From NCBI GenBank assembly GCA_036389155.1, contig DASVQN010000028.1, positions 62,001-126,000 on the forward strand: 64,000 nt of DNA, given 5' to 3'. A program made the position numbers and the translations under genes. Shown here one piece after another: positions 43,308 to 52,091 of this stretch; within the stretch, counting starts at the first letter, position 1, and every line of letters begins with the position of its first letter. Source of the DNA: CADCVT01 sp036389155. Lineage in GTDB: Bacteria > Actinomycetota > Thermoleophilia > Solirubrobacterales > Solirubrobacteraceae. The notes below the pieces were generated by a model. That model saw nothing but the letters and a program-made list of their open reading frames with translations. It searched no databases and had not been told where the DNA came from.

Positions 43308-43505
43308 GTGAGCGCCTCCGCGTCCGATCTCCTCGCCCGCCTCGACCAGCTCGCCGAGCGCGTCCGCGAGGCGCGCGCCGCCGCGGAGACGATCGCCGAG
43401 GGCGACCCGACGGCGATCGCCGAGCTGGACGCCGAGGTCGACGCGATGGCCCAGGACGTCGCGGCGCTGAAGGCGATCAGCGGCGGCGGCCCGGCGACCG
43501 CCTAG
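43308..43505 (+). CDS. Small coiled-coil protein of unknown function
   Basis: 65 residues from GTG 43308 with a TAGGAG Shine-Dalgarno 11 nt upstream. The product is acidic and helical: SDLLARLDQLAERVREARAA, then ETIAEGDP and IAELDAEVDAMAQDVAALKA. Heptad spacing of Leu and Ala suggests a short coiled coil. No family recognised. Divergent from the rrf2-suf group. Confidence 0.65.
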   Translation: MSASASDLLARLDQLAERVREARAAAETIAEGDPTAIAELDAEVDAMAQDVAALKAISGGGPATA

Positions 43506-43514
43506 CCCGTCCCG

Positions 43515-45521
43515 CTACGGCCACGGCTGTGGCGTGTGGAACAGCTTGAGGAAGATGTGCTCGTCGTAGAACGTGCTCTCGGCGGTCTGCACGGTGCGGT
43601 GGAACACCTTCTGCGCCCACAGGTGCGGCGTCCCCTGGCCGACCGCCGCCCAGTTCGAGACGCGCCACAGCTCGCCCTCCTGCAGGTTCCAGATGTACTC
43701 GCCCGGACCCGCGTGCGTGTGGCGCCAGCCGCTGTACCACGTCGGCTCCGTCACCGTGTACGGCGGCGGGGCGTCCTCGCCCTCGCAGGTCACCGTGAAC
43801 TCGGCCTTGCGCGAACCGGGTGACAGGTCGACCCTCAGCTCGGGGATGTCCGGCGCGTCGTTGCCGACGAGGTTGATGTTCACGCGGAACGAGCTCACGA
43901 ACACCCGCAGGTCCTCATCCGTCTGCGGCTCGCCGGTCCACTCGCGCGTGCAGTACTCCTCCGACGAGGATGCGGCCGTGATGTCCAGCCGGGGGAACGT
44001 CCGCGAGGTCGGCGCGAGGAAGGTGCCGAGGCTGAACACCGAGCGCGTCGGCGTTGCGACGGTCACGCTGTTGATCCTCGGCACGCTGATCCCGTCGTCG
44101 AACCGCTCGGTGATCGTGCCCTCGACGCCGAACTCGAAGTGCAGGCACTTCTCGATCTTCTCGGGGATGATCGTCGGCGAGTCCCACAGCCAGGCGACGT
44201 CCCGGATCCGGACGTCCTCCCACATCATGAAGCCCTCTTCCGCCTTGTTCTCGGCCTGGCAGCGCTGGAACGACTTGTCGTAGTGGTTCTCGAGGACCTC
44301 GTCGAGGTTTCTGAAGTCGAACAGGAACTCCGGCTTCAGGAGATCCTGGACGTCGACGAGGTGCGCCGTCTTCTCGAAGTCGAGCGCCCGGCGCATCGCG
44401 AGGATCGCCTTCGTGCGGTCGGTGAGCGCGGCTTGGATCGTCGGCTTGACGACGCTCGCGTGGTACTCGCGCAGGAGAGCGGCGAGCGGCTCGCGCGGGA
44501 TCTCGCTGCCGTTCGCCCGTGACTCGTTGAGGATCTGGCTGCCGCGGTTGTAGAGGTCGGCCTGACCTTCGCCGAGCTCCTTCTCGGCCTGGTTGATGCG
44601 GTCCTGCATCGAGCCGTTGCCGAGGCCGGCCCCGCTGAAGTGGGTGATCGGCAGCTTGATCGCGCCCGTGTCCGGGTCGAGCAGCGCGTTGTGCAGGAGG
44701 TCGTCGTCGCCGTACCAGCCGAACGGGGACTGGCGGTCGAGCGGGACGGGCTGCGCGGGCGTGATGGTGAGCGTCGCGGGCTCGGCGAGCTGCAGGCCGT
44801 CGGGCGCGAACTGCACGCCGCCCACGAGCCCGCCGCTGAACGGAAGGCCGGTCGCCGACGCGAGCGGCGTCATCGTGATCTCGAGCTGGTCCAGCAGGGC
44901 GCCGTCGGGGATCGTCAGCTGGAACGCGTTGCCGTTTGCGTCCGTCGCGTTGAGCGTCCCGCCCGTCACCGGCAGCGTCGCGGTGACGGCGCGGGCGGTG
45001 TCGAGCGTCGGCGCGAAGGGGCCCGAGGCGGAGAACGGCGCCTCGGTGACGACGTCGCCGGCGAGGTTCGGGAAGCCCGCGGGCCCGCCGGAAGGAGGCG
45101 TCATGACCGGCGGGGCCGGGGGCTTGGCGGCCGTCACGACGAGGGCGCTGCTCGCGCGGCAGGCGCGCCCGACGCACGCGAGGACGCGCCACTGGGCGGC
45201 CGCGGTCGACGCGGGCAGGACGACCCGCACCGAGGCGCGCTTCGTGCGCCGTGCCTTGATCGTCACGCGCGCGCGCCGCAGGCGCCGGTCCGCGGCATTA
45301 CGCTTCGCGTCGCGGGAGAGGAGGAGATCCAGGCGGACCTTCGCCTTCCTGGAAGCCCGGTTGCGGAGGACGACCTTCGCCGTGACGCTGCCTCCCGCGG
45401 CGACCGTCGACGGCCTCAGGCTGGGCACGCCCGGCTTCACCGCGGCCGAAGCGACCCCGATGGGAACCAGCAGCGCCGCGACTGCGATCAGGCCGGCAAG
45501 CCACGCGCGTCCCTGCGCCAT
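43515..45521 (-). CDS. Secreted protein, paralog of the product of 21725-23728
   Basis: 668 residues. Signal peptide to about residue 27 (AGLIAVAALLVPIGVASA). Residues about 30-125 form a CARDB-like domain (VPSLRPSTVAAGGSVTAKVV, LLLSRDAKRNAADRRLRRA). Residues about 165-280 have GNAFQLTIPDGALLDQLEIT and MTPLASATGLPFSGGL, the same ZU5-like pattern as its paralog. The middle is helical (around 310-450) and includes EKIEKCLHFEFGVEGTITE, matching EKIENCLRFELDFSSEAKL of the other copy. The C-terminus is beta-rich. Extracellular, function unknown. Confidence 0.78.
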   Translation of the reverse strand: MAQGRAWLAGLIAVAALLVPIGVASAAVKPGVPSLRPSTVAAGGSVTAKVVLRNRASRKAKVRLDLLLSRDAKRNAADRRLRRARVTIKARRTKRASVRVVLPASTAAAQWRVLACVGRACRASSALVVTAAKPPAPPVMTPPSGGPAGFPNLAGDVVTEAPFSASGPFAPTLDTARAVTATLPVTGGTLNATDANGNAFQLTIPDGALLDQLEITMTPLASATGLPFSGGLVGGVQFAPDGLQLAEPATLTITPAQPVPLDRQSPFGWYGDDDLLHNALLDPDTGAIKLPITHFSGAGLGNGSMQDRINQAEKELGEGQADLYNRGSQILNESRANGSEIPREPLAALLREYHASVVKPTIQAALTDRTKAILAMRRALDFEKTAHLVDVQDLLKPEFLFDFRNLDEVLENHYDKSFQRCQAENKAEEGFMMWEDVRIRDVAWLWDSPTIIPEKIEKCLHFEFGVEGTITERFDDGISVPRINSVTVATPTRSVFSLGTFLAPTSRTFPRLDITAASSSEEYCTREWTGEPQTDEDLRVFVSSFRVNINLVGNDAPDIPELRVDLSPGSRKAEFTVTCEGEDAPPPYTVTEPTWYSGWRHTHAGPGEYIWNLQEGELWRVSNWAAVGQGTPHLWAQKVFHRTVQTAESTFYDEHIFLKLFHTPQPWP

Positions 45522-45613
45522 CCCGGAAATGAACCAGCGTCACCCCGGTTTCGTCAAGTCATGTCAGCGATCGCACACGGCCAGAAGCGCGGCGGCGGCC
45601 CGGTGGGCGCTAG

Positions 45614-46258
45614 CTAGGGCTTGATGCGGCACGCCCGCGGCAGCTGGTGCACCGAGCGCGGGTCGGGCGCCGCCGTCTCCCCCGGGACCGGGTTGATCTT
45701 GCAGAACGCGTACCGGCCGCGGTCCCAGCGGATCGCGGCTCGGTACGGGATGGTGATCGCGCCCTTCGCGCCCTTCTGCTTGCCGCCGGCGACGATCTCC
45801 CGCACCACCGCCTCGCAGCCGTAGACGAGGCGGGCGGCGTCGGTGTCGGCGCCCGGGACGGGTGTGCAGCGCGCCGGCGCGCCGGACGCGTCGAAGCGCT
45901 GCTTCGCGTCCGCGCCGATCGCGGTCTCGACGGACTGGAGCGTCGTCGCTCTCGGCTCGCCGACCGCGAAGGTGCCGCGACGCGGGCGCTCCTCGGCCTT
46001 CAGCCGCGCGAGCCGGGCCGCCGCGCGCTGCTCGAGCTCGCGCTGCTCGGAGGACGCCCGCCGATCCTTGCTCTCGTCGATGGCCGGCGCGATGGTGAGC
46101 GCGGCGACCACGCCGAGCAGGACGAAGACGCCGGCGCCGATCGCGACCTTCCGCCACGGGACCGGCGGGATGTACACGTCGCGCGGCGGCGTCCACACGT
46201 GCAGCCACGCGCCGAGGATCTCCAGGCGGGTGGCGCGGGGTGTGTCTCTCACCGGCAT
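45614..46258 (-). CDS. Single-pass membrane protein of unknown function
   Basis: 214 residues from ATG 46258. A cytoplasmic N-terminus of about 35 residues with WTPPRDVYIPPVPW precedes one membrane segment (about 38-60, VAIGAGVFVLLGVVAALTIA). Then comes a charged helix (DRRASSEQRELEQRAAARL) and an outer domain of about 120 residues with three Cys (ARCTPV, YGCEAV, AFCKIN). The SVETAIGADAKQRFDASG block and the two-strand end are typical of a Thermoleophilia-specific group, but no function is known. Confidence 0.75.
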   Translation of the reverse strand: MPVRDTPRATRLEILGAWLHVWTPPRDVYIPPVPWRKVAIGAGVFVLLGVVAALTIAPAIDESKDRRASSEQRELEQRAAARLARLKAEERPRRGTFAVGEPRATTLQSVETAIGADAKQRFDASGAPARCTPVPGADTDAARLVYGCEAVVREIVAGGKQKGAKGAITIPYRAAIRWDRGRYAFCKINPVPGETAAPDPRSVHQLPRACRIKP

Positions 46259-46277
46259 AGACGTTTTGGGGGTGAGA

Positions 46278-46916
46278 ATGCTACCGTACGTCGTCGTGGA
46301 GCGCGAGGCCCTGCTCGCCGCAGACGTGCAGCCGGGCGGCCGTCCTCCGTCCCCGCCGCCGCTCGACCTCGTCCAGGCGTTCGTCAACACCGTCGACCGC
46401 GAGCACGGGCCGGACCTGCTCGACGACGAGGAGGGGCTGGCGGAGTGGCTCGGCCGGCGAGGACTCGGGGGGCAGCCCCCGCGGAGCGGCGACGGTCGCG
46501 GCGCGCGGACCGCGCCGGCCCCCGTCGGCCCAAAGGACCTCCTCCGCGCGCGCCAGGCGCGGGAGGCGCTGCGCGAGATCCTGTGGGCGAACGGCGGGGA
46601 GGACAACGACGTCACGGCCGCCTACGCCACGCTCGACGCGGCCGCGGAGCGCGCGCGCCTGCGGCCCCGCTTCGCGAGCGGCGGCCTCGAAGCGAACGCG
46701 GGCGGCGTCGACGGCGCGCTGGGTGTCGTGCTGGCGGCCGCGTTCGCGGCGATCGTGGACGGGAGCTTCGCCCGGCTGAAGGCGTGCCCGCGCGACCGGT
46801 GCGGCTGGGCGTTCTACGACCGCTCGCCGGCGGCGTCGGCGACATGGTGCTCGATGCGCGTCTGCGGCGGGCGCGAGAAGGCGCGCTCGTACTACCGCCG
46901 CCGCCGGCGCGGCTAG
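46278..46916 (+). CDS. CGNR zinc-finger protein with ABATE-like N-domain
   Basis: 212 residues from ATG 46278. The C-terminal CGNR finger is clear: CPRDRCGWAFYDRSP, then ATWCSMRVCGGREKARSYYRR. The residue after CGG is Arg, so the motif reads CGGR rather than CGNR. The N-terminal part (DLVQAFVNTVDREHG, LRARQAREALREILW) matches the ABATE-type ligand domain. Such proteins are thought to be transcription regulators with a stress role. Its stop shares CTAG (46913-46916) with a convergent methyltransferase gene. Confidence 0.88.
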   Translation: MLPYVVVEREALLAADVQPGGRPPSPPPLDLVQAFVNTVDREHGPDLLDDEEGLAEWLGRRGLGGQPPRSGDGRGARTAPAPVGPKDLLRARQAREALREILWANGGEDNDVTAAYATLDAAAERARLRPRFASGGLEANAGGVDGALGVVLAAAFAAIVDGSFARLKACPRDRCGWAFYDRSPAASATWCSMRVCGGREKARSYYRRRRRG

Positions 46917-47710
46917 CGCCGCTCGCCGACGAGCAGCGCGAGGCGCAGCGCGCCCGTGCGCAGCGCGAGGGGGATCCGCGCGAGCGACGACAGGAACGGG
47001 CGCTCCGGCCAGGCGCGCGCCACGAGCCGCGGGTCGCGCGCGAGGACGGTCGGCAGCCGCCGGGCCACCACGGCCCACGTCCGTACCGCGCGCGCGGACA
47101 GATCCTCGAAGCCGGTGACCGCGAAGCCCGCGCGACGCAGCAGCACGGCGTAGTCGCTCGCCGCGTGCAGCTGCGGCAGCCGACCCTCGCGGCAGATCGG
47201 GTCGAGGAGCAGCCGCCGCTCCGCCGCCCCCGCCCGCTCCCGCGCCAGCCAGTCGACGACGGCGACACGCCCGCCCGGCCGCACCACACGCGCGAGCTCG
47301 CCGAACACGCGCGGCTTGTCGGGCATGTGCGAGAGCGACTCGATCGCGATCGCCGCGTCGAACGCTCCGTCCGTCAGCCCGTTCGCCAGCCAGTCGCGCA
47401 CGATCAGCGTCACGCCCTCCTGGGGCGGCGCGGCCGCGGCCTGCGCCGCTGACAGCGTCAGCCCCGTCACGATCGCGCCGCGCTCGCGCGCGAGCAGCCG
47501 CGCCGTCGCGCCGTAGCCGCACCCGACGTCCACCACGCGCGACCCCGCCCGCACGCCCGCCGCGACCGCGACCCGCTCGCTCAGCGCCCGCGCCGCCACC
47601 TCCGGCGGCTCACGCCCCGTCGTCCACAGCCCGTGGTGGACGTGCTCGCCCCAGACGCGGCGGTACAGCTCGTCGAGGACGTCGTAGTGGCGGGCGACCG
47701 CGTCGGGGAT
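46913..47710 (-). CDS. SAM-dependent methyltransferase without a canonical start codon
   Basis: About 265 residues. Motif I is VVDVGCGYGATARL; downstream are GLTLSAAQAAAA, SLSHMPDKPRVFGELARVVRPGG and VAVVDWL, as in the tocopherol/sarcosine methyltransferase-like group. The codons upstream of the first GTG (47599) encode IPDAVARHYDVLDELYRRVW and GEHVHHGLWTTG, a well-known N-terminus in this family, so translation should begin near 47710. No ATG, GTG or TTG exists in frame between the TGA at about 47738 and 47599; an ATC (47710) or a CTG would be needed, or a base is wrong. GTG 47599 would remove about 37 residues. It overlaps the CGNR gene stop on CTAG. Confidence 0.8.
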   Translation of the reverse strand: MPDAVARHYDVLDELYRRVWGEHVHHGLWTTGREPPEVAARALSERVAVAAGVRAGSRVVDVGCGYGATARLLARERGAIVTGLTLSAAQAAAAPPQEGVTLIVRDWLANGLTDGAFDAAIAIESLSHMPDKPRVFGELARVVRPGGRVAVVDWLARERAGAAERRLLLDPICREGRLPQLHAASDYAVLLRRAGFAVTGFEDLSARAVRTWAVVARRLPTVLARDPRLVARAWPERPFLSSLARIPLALRTGALRLALLVGERR

Positions 47711-47720
47711 CCCGGCGACG

Positions 47721-50700
47721 CTACAGCCGGTGCGAGGTGAGCGTGGCCGTCACGGTGCTCGTGGCGCGCACGCGCAAGCGGACCCGGTAGTCGCCGCGGC
47801 GCAGCGGGTCGGCCGAGAGGTTGAGCCGCACGACGCGGCCCGAGGGCACCGGCCGGGCGGGGTAGCGCTTGACGACGCGCTTGCCCCGCAGGACGGTCAC
47901 CGTCACCGTGCCCGGCTCGGTCAGCCGGTAGGCGATGCCGAGGTTGCGCCGGTCCACCCCGCCGAAGGCCGGGCGGCGCAGCTTGAACAGCTGCAGGACG
48001 CGACACGAGCGCGCGCGGTGGAACGTCGGCCGGCGCGTCCAGCGCCCGTGGCGCCGCCGGAGCGTCACGCGCCGCACGTCGCCGCCCACGCGGTAGCGCA
48101 CGAAGTAGTAGCCGTCGCCGACGTTCCGCCGCTTGCGGTTCGCCTTGCCGTCCCACGTGAACGAGCGCGAGCGATCGCGGAAGCGCGCGACGAGCAGCGG
48201 CCCGACGACGCGGCGCCCGCGCGAGGTCTTGAACACGTCGACGTCGACGCGGTCGGTGCGCGAGCGCGAGGCCAGCCGGGTCACGCCGGTGAAGCTCAGA
48301 CGCACGCCGCGGCCGTCACCGCGCGCCCCCGCGGAGCGCAGCACGCGCGAAGCGGTGCACGCCGTCGGCGCCGGGCCGCTCGGCGGCGGCGCGGGCGGCG
48401 GGACCTGCTCGACCGGCGGCGGCGCCTGCTCCTGCTTGGCGTCGGCCGGCAGCTTCCCGCCGGTCAGGAAGTCGAACGACGGCGCGTTGTCGAACGGATA
48501 GAGGAACGACTGCTCGGGCTGATCGGCGGGCACCGTCGACGCGAGCACGAACGCGGTCGCGTCGTAGAAGCGCGAGTCGTCGCCGGCCGGGACCTCCTTC
48601 GGCCGCTGGTCCTTCCCTGTCGGCCCCTCGAGCGCCTTGAGCTTGGAGCGCGGAACGCGCAGCTCGATCGTCCCGTCGGCCTGCGACACCTTCCCCTGGA
48701 TCTCCTGGTCGCCCGGATACGTCAGGCACGTCTGGTTGGCGCCGCACGACACGGACGTGGTGACGAAGTCGTTGAATCCGAAGCGGAACCCGTCGTCCGG
48801 CGACCAGCGCGCCACCGCCGCGGCCGACCGGAAGCCGTTGATCCAGCGGAACACGAAGAGCAGGTTCGTCGCGCGCTGGTCGTCGAGCGCCTGCTGGAGG
48901 GCCGCGTCCGAGAGATCGGCGACCTTCAGCGTGACGTTGAAGCCGCCCCCGCTCACCGCCGCGCCCGAGTCGACGTCGCGCTCGGGCCCGACCTTCACCG
49001 ACAGCAGGTCGGGTCCCGGCTGCGCCTTGCCGGCGGCCGGCTTGTCCGGGCACGGCGTCGGGTCGCTCTGCGGGCAGGTGCGCGAGTAGTCGGTGATCGC
49101 GTCGCCCTTCGCGTCGTCGCGGGCGTTGGCCAGCGCCGGGCCCTGGGCGGGATCGATCGTCTCGCCGTCCAGCGTCGGCCCGCCGATCTGGTTGAGGACG
49201 GCCGGCGTGGCGAGGACGCCTGCGGCGTCGTCCGGCCTCTTGTAGCCCTGGTTGTAGACGAGGTGCAGCGTGTGCCGGACGCGGTTGAAGTCCAGCGCGA
49301 AGAAGTCCGCGAGAGACCGGTCCCCCTGCGTGAGGATGCACGCGGTGCCGTTGAGGCAGATCGAGTCGTAGTGGAAGGGGTGCGTCGTCGCCTTGACCTG
49401 CGCGACGTCCGGAGTCGCGCTCAGCGCGTTCAGGGTCTGGGAGACGTAGACGTCCCAGCTGCCGCGGAACCCGATCGGCTTGCCGTCGTCGTCCTCGCCC
49501 GGGCCGACGTTCGGGTCGCCGTCGGTCTCGGACCCGTAGTAGCTGACCGCGATCCGGCCGGGCTTGCCGCCGGCGGCGATCCAGGCGAACACCGTCGTGC
49601 GCACCGCGTCGCGGTCCATCTGGATCGGCGGCTCGACGGTGGCCTGCACCTCCGTCGACTCGGTCTGCGCGCCGTTGACCGGGTTGACCTCGCTGCCGGC
49701 GGCCAGGCACGTGTCGAGGTTGCCGATCTTCAGGACGGAGACGTACGTGTGGAAGCTCTTGTTCTCCGCGTAGGCGATGTAGATGTTGCCGGCCTCGTCG
49801 TTGTCCGACGTGGTGAACAGCGACGGCTCGCCGGGCGCCGCGGCGATCTTGCAGTTGTGCCACGTGTCGCCCTCGTCGGTGGAGACGGCGAGGAACACCT
49901 GGTTGTCGCGGTGCCAGGAGAAGTACGGCACGCGGCCCGCGGCGGCCCCGTCCGGGTTCAGCGACGCCGGCAGCGTGTGCATCGGCCCGGGGAAGCCGGG
50001 GTTGGTCGAGGTCGCGGGCTTCGACGGCGCGTAGTTGACGCCGCCGTCGTCGGAGCGCTGCACGACGACCTGCCGCGGCTGCTGCTGGTTGTAGGAGAGC
50101 AGGACGCTGTCGGCGTCGACGAAGGTGTGCCACTGGCGGTCGACGCCGGGGATCGACTGCGAGCTCGGGCTGCTTCTCATCGTCCGTCCGACGTCCTGCG
50201 AGGAGGCCGTCGCGAAGTTCGTCAGCGGGCCGAGGCCGGAGTAGGCGTAGGTGAAGTTGCCCGCCGCGTTGCGCTCCGGTGCCGTCGCCAGGCCGCAGTC
50301 GCCACCGCCGCCGAGCGCCTGCTGACCGCGCGGCGGCTCGCCCATCAGGTGGAACTGGTTGCCGCCGTCGCGCGAGACCTGTGCGTAGTCGACGCCCTGC
50401 GAGGCGCCCGACGGGCCGCACGTGTAGATGTTGCCGTCGTTGTCGATCTCGATGTTCGGCTCGGACTCGTCGCGCTGCGGGTCGGCCGGCAGCGTCGCCG
50501 AGAACGCGAGGCCGTTCGCGGGCGCGGAGGCCAGGCCGTCGACGCCGGCGGGCGCGGACTCGGGCGGCGGGGTGCGCAGCGAGAAGCCGGACGGGAAGTC
50601 CGCGGAGTCGTAGACGGCGGTCAGGCCGGGGCCGGTGTCGATGAAGACCGGCACGACCTGGACGGAGACCCGCTCGCCCGCGGCCAGCGTGCCGGTGATC

Positions 50701-51185
50701 GGGACGATCGTCTCGTTGAGCGTGGGCACGCCGCCGACGAGGAGCGACACCTCGTCGACGCGCCCGATCACGCGCGGGTCACCGCTGGTGGGGATCGCGA
50801 AGATCGTCACCGAGACGCCGACGCCGACCACGACGCCGGTGGCGTTCGGCGAGGTCCAGAACCAGCGGAAGACCGCCTGCTTGCCGTTGACCGCCGCGGG
50901 CGCGAGGAGTCCGGCGTCCTGCTGGGTCCAGTACGCCGCGAGCGGGTTCTCGGGCGAGTCCTCGTTGGCGATCGGCTCGGTGTCCTGCTCGTTGGGGACG
51001 TCGCCGGTCGGCGCCGTCTTGTCGATCGTCGGACCGCCGAGCTTCGTCCCGTGCAGGAAGAACTGGTTCTGCGAGGCGACCGGCGGCTCGTCCTCCTGGG
51101 CGAACGCGCCGGGGGCCAACGCGAGCGTCAGCGCGAGGGCGAGGGACGCGACGAGCGCGAACGGGCGTTTCACGCACCGGAACAT
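47721..51185 (-). CDS. Large secreted sialidase-like propeller protein
   Basis: 1,154 residues. Signal peptide MFRCVKRPFALVASLALALT to about residue 29. Residues about 230-640 contain beta-propeller blades with BNR/Asp-box-like turns (VSRDGGNQFH, RSDDGGVNY, VSTDEGDTWH), as in sialidase-type folds, but without an evident Arg triad. A middle region (about 740-900) resembles a beta-sandwich (FNVTLKVADLSDAALQQAL). A Pro-rich linker leads to a basic C-terminal domain of two Ig-like halves (RSFTWDGKANRKRRNVGDGYY). Probably an extracellular surface protein; enzyme activity is uncertain. Follows the small lipoprotein after 27 nt. Confidence 0.8.
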   Translation of the reverse strand: MFRCVKRPFALVASLALALTLALAPGAFAQEDEPPVASQNQFFLHGTKLGGPTIDKTAPTGDVPNEQDTEPIANEDSPENPLAAYWTQQDAGLLAPAAVNGKQAVFRWFWTSPNATGVVVGVGVSVTIFAIPTSGDPRVIGRVDEVSLLVGGVPTLNETIVPITGTLAAGERVSVQVVPVFIDTGPGLTAVYDSADFPSGFSLRTPPPESAPAGVDGLASAPANGLAFSATLPADPQRDESEPNIEIDNDGNIYTCGPSGASQGVDYAQVSRDGGNQFHLMGEPPRGQQALGGGGDCGLATAPERNAAGNFTYAYSGLGPLTNFATASSQDVGRTMRSSPSSQSIPGVDRQWHTFVDADSVLLSYNQQQPRQVVVQRSDDGGVNYAPSKPATSTNPGFPGPMHTLPASLNPDGAAAGRVPYFSWHRDNQVFLAVSTDEGDTWHNCKIAAAPGEPSLFTTSDNDEAGNIYIAYAENKSFHTYVSVLKIGNLDTCLAAGSEVNPVNGAQTESTEVQATVEPPIQMDRDAVRTTVFAWIAAGGKPGRIAVSYYGSETDGDPNVGPGEDDDGKPIGFRGSWDVYVSQTLNALSATPDVAQVKATTHPFHYDSICLNGTACILTQGDRSLADFFALDFNRVRHTLHLVYNQGYKRPDDAAGVLATPAVLNQIGGPTLDGETIDPAQGPALANARDDAKGDAITDYSRTCPQSDPTPCPDKPAAGKAQPGPDLLSVKVGPERDVDSGAAVSGGGFNVTLKVADLSDAALQQALDDQRATNLLFVFRWINGFRSAAAVARWSPDDGFRFGFNDFVTTSVSCGANQTCLTYPGDQEIQGKVSQADGTIELRVPRSKLKALEGPTGKDQRPKEVPAGDDSRFYDATAFVLASTVPADQPEQSFLYPFDNAPSFDFLTGGKLPADAKQEQAPPPVEQVPPPAPPPSGPAPTACTASRVLRSAGARGDGRGVRLSFTGVTRLASRSRTDRVDVDVFKTSRGRRVVGPLLVARFRDRSRSFTWDGKANRKRRNVGDGYYFVRYRVGGDVRRVTLRRRHGRWTRRPTFHRARSCRVLQLFKLRRPAFGGVDRRNLGIAYRLTEPGTVTVTVLRGKRVVKRYPARPVPSGRVVRLNLSADPLRRGDYRVRLRVRATSTVTATLTSHRL

Positions 51186-51212
51186 AGAACCTGCCCTTCT
51201 CCGGCGCGCCGG

Positions 51213-51560
51213 TCAGCGAAACCCCGTGACCCGCCAGTAGCCGCCGAGGCGGCGCAGCAGCACGCGGATGCGCTGGCCGGATGCCTCGAGCTCGACCACG
51301 GCGCGGTTGCCGTCGACCTTCGACTCGAGGACGCGGACGCTCTTCGGCGGCTCGGACCGCTCGACGTTGCGGCGGCACTCCTCGCGGGCGGCCTCGTCCT
51401 TCTTGTGCGTCTGGCTCTCGAGGAAGGCGATGTCCGCGTCCTTGTCGCACTTGTCCGGGTCGTCGCTGGCGACGTAGTTGCGGGCGACCTCCTCGGGCGA
51501 GCGCTCCGGGGAGCCGCAGCCGGCGAGCAGGACGGCCGTGATCAGCAGCGCGCGGCGCAT
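51213..51560 (-). CDS. Small lipoprotein, NTF2/DUF4878-like
   Basis: 115 residues. Lipobox VLLAGC follows MRRALLITA. The mature part has SPEEVARNYVASDDPDKCD, two more Cys and a C-terminal beta pair (VVELEASGQRIRVLLRRLGGYWRV) like small NTF2-fold lipoproteins. It is convergent in design with the product of 51594-52082 on the other strand, which has the same order of elements, so the pair may be diverged paralogs. Co-directional with the large sialidase-like gene. Confidence 0.75.
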   Translation of the reverse strand: MRRALLITAVLLAGCGSPERSPEEVARNYVASDDPDKCDKDADIAFLESQTHKKDEAAREECRRNVERSEPPKSVRVLESKVDGNRAVVELEASGQRIRVLLRRLGGYWRVTGFR

Positions 51561-51593
51561 CGGCGGCGCACACTAGCCCGGCGGCGTGCTTGC

Positions 51594-52082
51594 ATGCCGC
51601 GCATGCGCAGGCGCCTTCTCGTCGCGGCCGCCGCGGTCGCGCTCGTCGCGGGCGGGGTCGCCCTCGCCCTGGCCTCGGGCGGGGACGAGGAGGGCGGCTG
51701 CGGCGACGGCTACCCGGACACGCCGCGGTGCATGGCCGAGGCCTTCGTCCTGCGCGACGACGCGTCCAAGTGCGACCTGGTGGAGCCGTCGGTGCTGGCC
51801 GAGGTCATGGGCGTCGCCGGTCCGAACGCGCGCGAGCGCTGCGCGAGGCTCGTCACCGCCCGGCCGTCGCCCGAGGAGATCGAGATCCTGAAGGTGGAGC
51901 AGGAGGGCGGCCCAGGCGAGGAGGGCGACCCGGGCGAGGAGGGCGACCGCGAGGAGGGCGAGCGCGAGCGCGAGGATGAGGGCGAGGCCGAGGTCGAGTT
52001 CCTCGCCGACGGCAAGGAGGGCGAGATCGTCCTGCGCCGGCGCGACGGCCGCTGGAGGATTGTGGCGCTCGGCAAGGGGTAG
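51594..52082 (+). CDS. Membrane-anchored or secreted NTF2-like protein with Gly/Glu linker
   Basis: 162 residues from ATG 51594 (ATG 51603 is an alternative). The N-terminal hydrophobic segment (LLVAAAAVALVAGGVALALA) is a signal anchor. A Cys-containing helical part follows (PRCMAEAFVLRDDASKCDLV, ERCARLVTA), then an unusual Gly/Glu/Asp/Arg tract (about 105-135, GGPGEEGDPGEEGDREEGER) and a C-terminal pair of strands GEIVLRRRDGRWRIVALG. The plan matches the divergent lipoprotein at 51213-51560. Confidence 0.72.
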   Translation: MPRMRRRLLVAAAAVALVAGGVALALASGGDEEGGCGDGYPDTPRCMAEAFVLRDDASKCDLVEPSVLAEVMGVAGPNARERCARLVTARPSPEEIEILKVEQEGGPGEEGDPGEEGDREEGEREREDEGEAEVEFLADGKEGEIVLRRRDGRWRIVALGKG

Positions 52083-52091
52083 CCGCGCGGC

